Positions 48,490 to 59,530 of a stretch of 64,000 nucleotides of DNA are shown one piece after another. The position numbers were made by a program, and so were the translations under genes. Origin of the DNA: Solanum dulcamara. Its lineage: Eukaryota; Streptophyta; Magnoliopsida; Solanales; Solanaceae. The notes below the pieces were generated by a model. The model ran no database searches. It was not told where the DNA came from and worked only from the letters and a program-made list of their open reading frames with translations. Location: positions 37,891,097 through 37,955,096 of the forward strand of contig NC_077242.1 of NCBI RefSeq assembly GCF_947179165.1, in the 5' to 3' direction. Each line of letters begins with the position of its first letter. The first letter of the stretch is position 1.

Positions 48490-50292
48490 AATCCTTCAAC
48501 TCCTTTAACTTTGCCGGAGCCATCTGGTAAGAAAGGATAGAAATAGGATGAGTATTCGGAAGAAGGTCTATACCAAAATTGATCTCTCTTTAGGAAGGAA
48601 CACCAGGTAAATCATCGAGAAACACATCTGAAAACTCATTTGCAATGGGGATCAATGCTAGGATAGGGGTTTCAAAATTCTCATCCCTAACCCTCATAAG
48701 ATAGTAAATACAATCCTTGAAAATTATGTTCTGAGCTTTAGGGCACAAAATGAATTAACCTTTAAACACGGAGTTACTACACTTCCATTCTATGACCGGC
48801 TCATTTAGGAATTAAAACTTAACCACTCGGGTTCTACAATCAATAGAAACATAACATGTATATAACCAATCTGTTCCAAGGATAATATCAAAATCGGTCA
48901 TCTAAACTCAACTAGGTCACATAGGGTAATTTTATGGAAAACCATAACTAGACAACTTCTATAGACTCTTTTAGCCACAATCGACTCACCAACGGAAGTA
49001 TAAATGGAGAAAGGTTCTAGTAATGTCTTGAGACTAACATCAAATCTCATGGCCACATAAGGGAAAAAAAGATAAATTTGCACCCAGATCAAGCAAAGCA
49101 TAAACTTCATAGTGAAAGACCCGTAATATACCAGTAACAATATTGGGCGTCTCCTCCACCTCTTGCCTACCATGGAGGGAATAAAACCTATTATTGCGTT
49201 GACCACCCTTTGGTTGCCCTTAGACACCTTGAGCACCTTGGCCTTGAGGATAACCATATTTGACCTTGCATTCTCTAGCATGATGATCCGACTTACCACA
49301 TCGATAACACACATTCGACTCGGCTAGACATTCACCCTTGTGGTTCCTACCACACTTATTGTATATGGGAGTAACTTGGCCTATAGGAGAACCTCTTTGA
49401 GGTTTTGGGTTGGGCACCCTATATTTGTCAAACCTTGGAGTAGTAGCATTAGAAGACCCTTGGCCAGAGTACTTTTGACGAAAATGAGGACGTCCACTAT
49501 TTTTGGACTTAGCATGAGAGAATTCACTATCATCGGTCCTTGGCCTCTTAGACTCCTTATTCTTCACCTTTAGCTTCTCACTTTCCACTTGCTCCGTATA
49601 GGTCATAATTCTAGATATATCCATTTCCTGAATCAACGTCACCATTTTGCATTCCATTGTAACCATGTCTGATACACCTAATATAAACTTTCTCATACGA
49701 GCTCTTGAGTTGGCAACTATGAATGGAGCATATTTTGACAATTGAGCAAATTTAATGGCATACTCCCTCACTCTCATACCACCTTGATTAAGGTTGATAA
49801 ACTCTTGCACTTTGGCCTTCCTCAATTCTGATGGGAAGAAGCGATCAAGAAATACCCTTTTGAAATTTTCCCAAGTCACGGGCTCCACCTCTCTAGGCCT
49901 CTCACTTTACCATTGATCAAACCAAATTTGAGCAACACCCCTCAATTTGTATGTAGACAACTCCCCCTTTTCAACCGGGCTAATTCCCATGATCTCAACA
50001 ATCTTATGGATGATATTGACAAACTCTTGGGGATCCTAATCAATATTAGAACCCCAAAACTCTAGAGGATTCATCCTTACAAAATCTCAAACTCTTGTTA
50101 CTGCCGTACTGGCATTCGGATTTATGGGAGCAACCACCTCACAATTTACTTGAGCCGTAATGGCTTGAGAATGCACTTGAAAGGCCGCTCGAAACCCTAC
50201 ACTGGAAACTTGATCATCCATAGGGTCATTCGGATCTTGTTAATCCTCTTCAACCACGTTCCTTCTAATGAGGTATCTTCATGGAGGCATAT
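48490..50292 (-). pseudogene. Gypsy E gag and protease
   Basis: Gag begins at ATG 50290-50292 but meets TGA at the fourth codon. The main open stretch (49220-49888) has EPVTWENFKRVFLDRFFPSE, LRKAKVQEFINLNQGGMRVR, EYAIKFAQLSKYAPFIVANS and the zinc knuckle CYRCGKSDHHARECK (about 49267-49312). The protease region (48490-49200) is heavily broken; only part of the 138-codon frame at 48898-49314 reads like retropepsin in a shifted frame. Confidence 0.85.
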
Positions 50293-50477
50293 TCTGAAAA
50301 TTGCAAAGAACAAGCATTAAATGGAAAATACTTAACCACTTTACCGTATGACATAAATCATGAAAGAAGAAAGACTTTTTCGTACCTCCTATTCATGGAT
50401 GTGGCATGCTTCACATCAATGAATAAAACTCTACTTAACGTGGTATGTTAGACTCCCTAGGACTCTTTTAAACCTTG

Positions 50478-50490
50478 TGCTCTAATACCA
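50478..50490 (-). other. Gypsy E primer binding site
   Basis: The reverse complement TTGGTATTAGAGC lies four bases from the 5' LTR end; it resembles the initiator tRNA-Met site TGGTATCAGAGC with one change. Confidence 0.8.
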
Positions 50491-50494
50491 AGAT

Positions 50495-52739
50495 TGTCAC
50501 GACCTGATCAAGGGCTTAGTCATAACACGGTTATCGGGATGCAAGGAACCCCAACCATAATCCATCTTAAAATATATCTCATACATAAGGTAAAGATCAA
50601 CATAAACATGAGAGAAAGTAACCATTAAATGGGGAATAGGACTAAGGGAGATTCAATCTTATAAATGTCCAACCGGACTACACCATAATATTATCTAAAC
50701 ATGCCTCTAGTCTAGTCTCTGACGGGGGCTTAGGACAAGTCCTAGCTCACCCTAACAATAGAAGAAAGTGTAAATAATAGTAACATGAATAAAAGTCTTG
50801 TCCTCAGCAGAATGAGGACTCACCAATTTCTTTAAAATCTAAAGCAAATCTCTAGCCACGAGTGGGGTGATCGTGAGTGTTGTCTGTCCCAACATTATGA
50901 GACAATTTAGGCAAAATATGCATTAGTACATTTGAATGTACTAAATATGTGAGGTATGCATGAACAAGTAAAAAATGTAATCAATATGCCATATGATGCA
51001 TGACCAATCATAATGAACATGATTATGGTTTAAAAGTAATTTAAATTATAAGAAACTCTTGGTCAATGCATATCATAAGAACTTCAACTTTCAACTCATA
51101 ACTTGACATATCATAGCTTTAGCTTGAACTTGTGTGGTATAGGACCTTTAATCAACAACTAAGATCATGCGAGATATTACATGGAATCTGATGACTCCTG
51201 CATCAAGACAGGACGATGAATCCTACATCGAAATAGGGAAGGCTACCTTGCCAAGGCATACTCAAAAAATAACTTAATTCAACTCAACTGTGCTATATGT
51301 GGATCCACTAGCTAAGCCATGAAGGCAACCTACGTGGACAACGTAGTTTGAGACTTTAGGTTGCTACTAGGATTCCCTTGAGTAATTAACTGCGTTACCG
51401 GATCAATACCTAGAAGCCCTCTATGTGCTTAGTCAATATCCCAATGGAAACTCATAAACATGGTCATAACATAGTAGTGAAAGATAGTAACTACCTATCA
51501 ATCCATATTTAAAACATATTAGGAATAGCTCATCTATTGAGTGATTCATAGGAATCCATAACTTCGGTGAGAAGTGTCCTTATCACCATCTTTAAACATC
51601 TTTTGATCTTAACTCTGATCATCATCATAACTTTAGCTTTACAATCACAAATCTTAACTTTAACTCATATAAAACTTTCATTGGAAATTATTTAACTCAT
51701 GATCAACTCATAACTCATCTTAAAATCATAATTCATACTTGGAAATTAGGGTAAAACATGAATGTATGATCAACTGAATGGAAAATGATGAAATTGACTT
51801 GAAAACTTGCATGATCATATACTTTCTATCAGCCCATACATAATTCATAAAGATAATATCATTTGAAAGTATAATTAAAAATATCCATAATTCATAACAT
51901 GAACCCTAAAGATCAATATAGAAAGATTCATGGAAAAACTCTTCAAGTCAATGCAATAGCCATTAATCTATATCAAAATAGACTCATAATCATAATTTGA
52001 ATCATAATTCATGTAATTTGAATAAAGATTATAAATCCATAAAATTCCATACTTGAATTTAATAAAAAACTTTAGAAATTGATTGGGATTTGTGGATGAA
52101 AGAATATGTGAATCAATATCCACATACCTTAAGTGAGAAGATCAAGAAATTTGGAAGAATTTGAGAGTTTTTGATGGAGAACTTGAGTGAATTTCTTTGA
52201 AGTCTTCAATGGATTCCTTGGGAGCTCTTGTAGAGAGAGAAATATTTGAGTAGGTGAATTATAGAAGAATGAATGGAATTAAGGGTTTAGGGTAGTTTAT
52301 AAAGTAGAATTAAGCCCTAAAACGTCCGGATTCATGAACTAACAACTAGGAAAAAGTATAAAGTGCCCTTACTTAAAAACTGAATTTAGACGAAAAGTTT
52401 CTCCAGGTCCGTGATGCGGAGCTGCTCTTGTATAGGACAATTTTTTTGTGAATGAGAATTTTTGCCAGATTTTGACTTGGGGAAAAATTTAACTAAACGA
52501 GAACAGGTGGGCGACGCGGAGCTGCCGCGCACCTCACTATTTTGTGTAATTTTTGACAAAATTCATCTTTCGATACATGAGTCCTAAAAATTCACTGATA
52601 TAATTTTTCCACAGGTTTTGACCCCCTTATCGACAGTTTGGACTCGGATTTTCCAAAAAGAATACGGATAATGCGTTACACGATGGCCCATTCCAAAGGA
52701 ATTCTAAAGGCACTTATGATCGTTTTGAGGAATGTTACA
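50495..52739 (-). repeat. Gypsy E 5' LTR, 2245 bp
   Basis: TGTCACGACCTGATC...GGAATGTTACA; the partner of 43265-45511 with CTTAT duplicated outside it. Confidence 0.93.
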
Positions 52740-52831
52740 CTTATGATATGCTAAGAGGCTTGGTTGGGGTTTCTTCGCAAAACTTAATTGCCATGTCACA
52801 TCTAGGACCTAGTTTGGGTCGTGACAAACAT

Positions 52832-53823
52832 GAACAATAATTCAAAAATTCAAATCATGGAAATAATTGTAGTAGAATTAAGTATACATGGAACTCAGTA
52901 AGAGATTACATAATTAACTCAAAAACTCAATTTATCGGGATATAGACTCAAGCTCGAACTCTGTGATTATGAAATTGAGATGTCGGGTTCATAGACGAAC
53001 TCAGTAGAATACTATGATTAGCCTTACATACCTGAAAGATCAATGATCTAAGCGAAAATCAATGAACTTGGTTGAAATGCTCGAACCCTAGCTTTTCTCC
53101 TCTCTAGTCCTTGCTCTCAAAATATTCTAAGTGTTAATGAAAGTAAAGGCATGTAGAGTGCTGATAAGAGACATAAATTAATCTCAAAATGTTAGGGTTT
53201 TATTTTGGAAAAAGTGGGAAAAGACTAGATTGCCCCTCATTACAAACTGACTTTGGCCATCTATGGGTCATTTTATGAATCGTAGAACTTCCTACGGACC
53301 ATAGAAGACCAGTCGTAGGACCATGGGTCCAAAATTGGACTTCACTAGTTCGTGCATTGGGTCTACATACCCTTTCTACGAGTTGTAGACCCTATGACGG
53401 CTCATGGAACCAATCGTAGAATCTCACTGAAGAACTTGGGGTTTGGGTCTACGGACCATCCTACAGATAATATAAATTGTTACGGAGTGTATACCCTAGT
53501 CATGGAAATAAGTGCACATTCTAGTAGATACTAGAATGTGTCATTGGACCTACGAGCTAGACTTACAGGTTGTAGGAAATTAGATGGGTGGTAGAAATGG
53601 TTCATTGAATAGGGTCTGAGGACTGGGCTTCGGGTCACTTTTACGACCCTTTCTATGGGCCATAGAAACTTCTACGGATCATAGGAACCATCTATAAAAG
53701 GAGCCTTACCAACTTAGTATTTTTCAAAGTAAAGAGGGGGTCCACAGTCACACTTATGGCTCGTAGAAATTTCTACGGTTCGTAAGTGCCAACTCGTGGC
53801 TCACTAGAAGTGCACTACACTCA
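52832..53823 (-). repeat. Gypsy G 3' LTR, proximal part
   Basis: Ends CTACACTCA at 53823 (minus-strand LTR start TGAGTGTAGTG). It holds many degenerate palindromic words such as CTACGGACCATAG, TACGAGTTGTAG and CTACGGTTCGTAAG (53290-53790). No gene. Confidence 0.65.
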
Positions 53824-53839
53824 TTTTCTCCCCCTTAGG
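53824..53839 (-). other. Gypsy G polypurine tract
   Basis: The reverse complement CCTAAGGGGGAGAAAA is directly next to the 3' LTR start at 53823. Confidence 0.82.
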
Positions 53840-53929
53840 ATCATTCATCCTCGAATAATGACCAAGCTAAGAATTTACGCAAGGCAAAAATGCAATGCAA
53901 GAACTCAAAGAGTCAAACTTATGAATAAC

Positions 53930-55230
53930 TATTCAAATACTTAAGAAGGCACTAAATCTGAGATGGGGAAAAAGTGTGTTACCACCTTCATCGACACTAG
54001 AAGGGACGAATAGATGTGGGTGTTTGGATTGCATATCCTCCGCAGCTTTCCATGTATCCATTTCAACAAACTAATTTCTCCACAAAATTGATTGAAGCGA
54101 CCTCTTTGGTCCTCAATTTTCAAATTTGACGATCAAGAATTTGGACATGAATCTCCTTATAGGACAAGTTATCTTTTACACCAATGTTTTCTGTAGGAAC
54201 AATGAGTGAAGGATCTTCCAAACTCTTCTTAAGTATGTAAATGTGAAGCATTGGATGAACGACTGCGAATTCTGATGGAAGCTCTAACTCATAAGCTATA
54301 TTGCCAACTCTCTTAATAATCTTGTAGGGACCAATGTAATGGGGAATAAGCTTCTCTTTCTTTCCAAACCTCATAACACCCTTCATGGGTGAAACTTTCA
54401 AATAAACCAAATAATTTATCTCAAATTCTAAGTCTCTTCTCATAACATCACTGTAGGACTTTTGACGACTTTGTGTGATTTTCAACCTCTTTTGAGTGAT
54501 GTTCACCTTCTCCATAGCTTGATGAAACAAGTTTGGCCCTATCAAATCGGCTTTTCCAACTTCGAACCAACCAATGACGACCTACATCTCTTTCCATGAA
54601 GAGCCTCGTTAGGAACCATCTGAATATTTGAGTGATAGCTATTGTTGCATGCAAACTCAATAAGAGGTAGGTGAGGATCCAAATTACCTTTAAAGTTAAT
54701 GACACATTCTCTCAACATGTTCTCAAGATTCTAAATTATACGCTGTGCTTGACCATCTGTTTGAGAATTGAAAGCAGTACTAAGATATACCTTTGAGCAT
54801 AAACCTTTCTGGAATGACTTTCAAAACTGAGCAGTGAATTAAACACCTCTATCTGAGATCATAAATAGCGGAACCCCACTAAGTCCTAAATATATAATTT
54901 GGCATAATCCTATCTCTTGAATATACAATATGGCATAATCCTCCATTGAATCTGTAGTCTTAAAGGGCAAGAATTGGGCTGCTTTAGTCATCCAATCCAC
55001 AATCACCCAAATCGAGTCATGCTACCAGCAATATAGTGGTAAACCTTTAATGAAGTCCATATTGATCATCTCTAATTTCCATTCTGGTAATTCTATATTT
55101 TGAGCTACACTACAAGGCCTTTGATGCTCAACTTTGACTTATTCACAATTCTGGCACTTTGAAACAAAGTCTGCTATGTCTATCTTCATACCATTCCACC
55201 AATAAACTTCTCTCAAGTCGTGGTACATCT
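53930..55230 (-). pseudogene. Gypsy G integrase and chromodomain, inactivated
   Basis: 54120-54545: QSRQKSYSDVMRRDLEFEIN, VYLKVSPMKGVMRFGKKEKL, GPYKIIKRVGNIAYELELPS, HPMLHIYILKKSLEDPSLIV, VQILDRQI. The chromodomain then runs in two shifted frames (TKEVASI, LVEMDTWKAAEDMQSKHPHL) down to about 53930. The integrase core is broken (DSIWVIVDWMTKAAQFLPF near 54970-55030). Same Tekay/Del-like family type as E. Confidence 0.83.
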
Positions 55231-55479
55231 TGGTGGAACCTAGAAAAAATCGAATATCTGAAGCTATGTGCCTCTGTCATTATTTTATCTCAAAGACCAG
55301 CTACACTCGAAATGTACAATCTACCTTAATACCTCAACATACCATCTCCCTCTTTGACAAAACCCATCACTTTCTGTTTGTAAAATCCTCCATTAACCTA
55401 AATAGGATAGGGTCTTGGTCTTGCTTTTCCTTATTTAACTCTTTCCTTTCTTCCTCAACATGAGTAGTACTCCCCATGG

Positions 55480-56908
55480 ATAATCTGCTAAGAGCATCAA
55501 CAACAACATTAGCTTTACCTGGATGGTAGAGAATATTCATGTCATAATCCTGGATGGTTCAACTCTTTCTGAATAAAAACATATTATAGGCCCTTGTGAT
55601 AGGGGAACACATCCACATGCACGCCATAAAGATAGTGATGCCATATCTTCAAAGCAAATACTATGACTGCCAACTCTAGATCACGAGCTGGATAATTATT
55701 CTTGTGGATCTTAATTTGTCTTCAAGCATAAGCTATGCCTTTACCTCTCTGTATCAACATACAACCCAATCCAACTCTAGACTCATCACAAAAAAATAAC
55801 AAACCCATTTGTTCCCTTTGTTAGAGACAATACTGAAGCAGTAGTTAATCTAGTTTTCAAATCTTGAAAACTTTTCTCAGAAACATCAAACCATTGGAAC
55901 ATAGTCTTCTTTTGAGTCAACTTAGTCAACGGAGATGATATGAATGATAAACCTTCTACGAACCTTCTATAGTAACCAGTCAAAACTAAGAAACTTCTTA
56001 TGTCTGTCGGTGATGTGGGTCTGGGCCAGATCTTTATAGACTATCTTTTTTGAATCCACTCTAATACCATCACCAAAAATAATGTGGCCTAGGAATTCTA
56101 CGGATGCAAGTCAAAACTCGTACTTAGAAATTTTAGCATACTACTCTTGGTTCTTAAGAGTTTGGATAATAATTTTGAAATGGTTGGCATGCTCCTCCTC
56201 ATTTCTAGTATAAATCAGAATATCGTCGAAGAACACAAATAACAAACATATCTAGATACTGCTTGAACACTCTATTCATGAGGTCCATGAATGCTGTATC
56301 ATTAGTCAAACCAAAGGACAGAACAAGAAACTTCTATAATCATATTGGGTTCTAAAGGCTGTCTTTGGGATGTCATTTTTTCTCACTTTCAACTGATGAT
56401 AGCCTGATCGGAGATCTATCTTAGAGAAATAAGTGACACCCGAAGTTGGTCGAACAGGTCATCAATTCTTGAGAGAGGGTACTTATTCTTTATGGTAATT
56501 TTGTTCAACTGACGATAGTCAATACACATCCTAAGGAAACAATCTTTTGTTTTGCATGAATAGGACATGAGCGCCCTAAGGTGAGACACTCGGCCTAATG
56601 AATCCCTTATCAAGAAGATCTTTTAATTGCTCCTTTACCTCTTTTAACTCGGCTAGAACCATTCTATATGGCGGAATAAAGATAGGTTGAGTATCAGGAA
56701 GAACATCTATTTCGAAATCTATCTCCTTATTAGGAGGGACTCCAGGTAAATCCTCAGGAAAAACTTCAGAAAAGTCAATTATGACTGGAGCTGACTGAAG
56801 GGATGGTGTTTCCACACTATCATCTCTAACTCGAACAATGTGGTAGATACACCCATTTGAAACTAATTTTCTGTCCTTAAGGTACGAGATAAAATGATCC
56901 TTAGGCAT
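55480..56908 (-). pseudogene. Gypsy G reverse transcriptase and RNase H, inactivated
   Basis: 56576-56908: [60 protein letters not shown]. 56416-56613: [30 protein letters not shown]. 55786-55983: TGYYRRFVEGLSFISSPLTK, FQWFDVSEKSFQDLKTRLTT. The palm between 56000 and 56400 is full of shifts; the RNase H end near 55480-55560 reads [22 protein letters not shown] text. Confidence 0.83.
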
Positions 56909-58253
56909 TATTGGACTACCCTTCCACTCAATAACCGACTCATTTAAAAACTAAAACTTGACAACTTCAACAATCGATTGAGGCATAACAAGCATGAAGC
57001 CAGTCCATGCCAATGATGATATCAAAATCTACCATGTCTAACTCAACTAACTCTGTTGAAGTATCTCTATGATAGATAGAAACTATACAATCTCTATAGA
57101 TTATTTTTACTAGAATAGACTCACCAATAGGAGTAGAAACACTGAATAACTCTCAATGACATTTGGGAAGGATCCCAAACCTAACAGCTACATATAGAGT
57201 CACAAAGGACAAAGTTGCACCTGGATCAGATTAATGCATAAACATCGTAAGAAAGGAATAAAAGCATACCAATGACAACATCTTGCAAGTTCTCTAGGTC
57301 TTGGAGACTAACCATAGCATAAAGATGGTTTGAACCTCCGCCTACCCTGGAAGTAGTATGTCTCTGGTTAACTCTACTTGATGGTGCTGCTGAAGAATAT
57401 TGGGCCTTGTTTCCCCATTACCTTGCTTGTCTGACGGGCAATCTCTCATGAAGTGACCCATCTGGCCACACTTGTAACAACCGCTAGTTCCATCACGACA
57501 CTTTCCCAGATGCAAACTACCACACTTACCACAAGACAGCTTACATGAAGAACCTTGAGCCATACTACCTTGAAACTGCGAGCCTTGAATTCTTGTTACC
57601 CTGAGATCTTTGGTCATTTCTATTGGTCACTGCCATTACACTAGCTGATGATAGAGCATAACTAAAAGACCTTCTCTGGAAGAACGACCGGTTTCCATTA
57701 TCATTCTTCTGATGGTTAGTCTTATTACCTGCAGACCTCTCTTTCTTATGTTAGTGTTTCTCCCTATCCTTCTTTTTGTATACATCATGAGTCTAGAAGT
57801 TTCCATGTCTAAAATCAACAATGTAGCCTGACACTCTTTCTTCACATGTTTACCCAGGCAAGAGACAAACTTTCTCATCTTTTCTCTCACATCAGGAATC
57901 ATCTGTGGAGCTTAACAAGACAACTAGAAGGACTTGAGGTTGTACTCCTTCACTGTCAGCCCCTCTTGTTTCAAATTCACGAACTCTTTAACTTTTTCTT
58001 TCCTCATCTCCTGGGGAAAGAAATGGTCTAGGAATGTGCTCAAGAACTCATCCCACAAACTGTAGGCTCAACATCCTTACCACAACTCTCCTCCCACTGA
58101 TTGTACCTAACATTTGCAATATCCTTGAGCTGATAGGAAACAAGTTCAACTCCCTCAATCTCAATAACATGCCTAACTTTGAAGATCTTCCACATCTCAT
58201 CTATAAAATTGTGGGGATGCTCTGCAACTTTGGATCCGATGAAGACTGTTGGA
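56909..58253 (-). pseudogene. Gypsy G gag and protease, 5' end cut off
   Basis: 58040-58253: EHPHNFIDEMWKIFKVRHVI, EIEGVELVSYQLKDIANVRY, NQWEESCGKDVEPTV. Continuing in another frame, FFPQEMRKEKVKEFVNLKQE near 57960-58030. The zinc knuckle CYKCGQMGHFMRDCP is at about 57420-57470. The protease part is broken. The element stops at about 58253; its gag start, primer site and 5' LTR are missing, replaced by CACTA-like sequence. Confidence 0.8.
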
Positions 58254-58330
58254 ACTACTACAAAAATAGACTTTAGCGACAATTTTATTTTGCGGCAATA
58301 ACCTAATTGCCGCTAATATATTCCTGCGAG
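58254..58330 (+). mobile_element. CACTA-like transposon terminus
   Basis: CTACTACAAAAATAGACTTT resembles the CACTACAAGAAAA ends of plant CACTA (En/Spm) elements. It is followed by a subterminal inverted repeat GCGGCAAT (58292-58299) / ATTGCCGC (58306-58313). The other terminus was not found in the window, and the first base differs from the canonical CACTA. Confidence 0.5.
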
Positions 58331-59530
58331 GCAACATATCAATGGCTAATGTATAATGGTCAATAATAAGTACATTTTTAGTAGCAATTTAAAAGAATAG
58401 CTGGAAAACCTTTTTTTTAAAAAAAGATTCTCCCTCCCCACAAATCCTTTTCGCTAATTAAATAAACTTCCACCTTTTGTAAATAAAAGCTCTTCCGCTC
58501 TTAAGGAAAAATTACAAACCTAGAAATCCAGCGACCCATCCATCTGAGAAGAGACACCAAGAAAACTATTCCATCATAATAACGACGTCCTAAATCACAG
58601 TATTCAGGTACGTATATGAGCTCTCCAAAATCTGGGCGTTAATGTTGTCTCCTCTGTTTCAGTCTCTATAAGTCTGCATCTAATTTTTGATCTGTGTATC
58701 GTTGTTCTCTATTGATCTCCTGTGAGATTATCACACTTTCCTTTTCTTTTGATCATGTTTATTAATCTATGTTTTCTAAGCTGTGTTGGTGATATATGGA
58801 TTCTATTAATTTAATTGTAATTTATTGAATTGATTCCTCCGTTTTCCCAACTATTTTCTGAAGTGAATTGATTTTACTATTGGATAAGGCTGCTGGCAAT
58901 ATATTTATATTTCATGATGATTCAGAAGTTCCATTGTGAATACGAGAATTAGTACAAGAAACTGTTATTTCGTTTTGACTATGACTTAAGATCGTTTCTA
59001 ACAAAATTTCAAGTTTAGCGATTACATAGAATTTCCTAACTGCAAACGCAACCTTCTCTGCAGCATTGACGTTCTAGACAGTTTCAATAAATCTCTTCCA
59101 TAAGCTCTTTGTTAGTGACATTCATGTTAGTTACTCGAAATCATGATTATAAATTGCTAAAAATGTCAGCCATCTGAATCGTATTTTAGGTGGATGTGAA
59201 CTATTAAATTTGTTTGTTTTATTCGACCAATCTTAGCCACAATATAACTTTCATGCACATGACTCAAATATGATACAGTCGTTAATCGCCAATGATCTAC
59301 ATGTTATAACAGTAGGTAATGATATAGTATTACTACCTTGGAATTTGACGATTTAAGTTGATTTTATGAGAATTATTGAATCTGTAGATGCTTTGATCAT
59401 GTTTGGTTTTTCTTTTGGCTACCATGTTTGACATTTATGAGTTCGCAATCTCGAAAGCAATAACTAATGTATCTTGGGAGTAAGATCGTTATCAAGCTTA
59501 TTATTTTCGTTTATAACTGGGTAGGAACTA
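58331..59530 (+). other. Leader-like noncoding stretch after CACTA end
   Basis: No coding sequence recognised. At 58500-58607 the sequence looks like a plant 5' untranslated exon (CAAACCTAGAAATCCAGCGA, AGAAGAGACACCAAG) with a good splice donor CAG-GTACGTAT at 58607-58608, followed by T-rich intron-like sequence. This is compatible with the start of a transposase gene or a captured gene, but no downstream exon is recognised. Confidence 0.35.

Larger units (their letters stand above)
43265..52739 (-). mobile_element. Complete gypsy chromovirus E, 9.475 kb
   Basis: Two 2.25-kb LTRs (43265-45511 and 50495-52739), a primer site and polypurine tract, gag-protease-RT-RNase H-integrase-chromodomain order on the minus strand, and a perfect target duplication CTTAT (43260-43264 and 52740-52744). 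The gene order and the DRQV...chromodomain end place it in the Tekay/Del-like chromoviruses. Stops and catalytic changes make it inactive. It is inserted in solo LTR F. Confidence 0.95.
41254..52826 (+). mobile_element. Solo LTR F (split by gypsy E)
   Basis: Begins TGTAATACCCC at 41254, ends GGGTCGTGACA at 52826, and is flanked by a perfect 5-bp duplication AACAT (41249-41253 and 52827-52831). Without the inserted gypsy E and its duplicated target it is about 2.09 kb: 41254-43264 plus 52745-52826. No internal coding region or second LTR lies inside the duplication other than E, so this is a solo LTR left by recombination. Its orientation (plus) is inferred from the TGTAATACCCC start. Confidence 0.85.
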
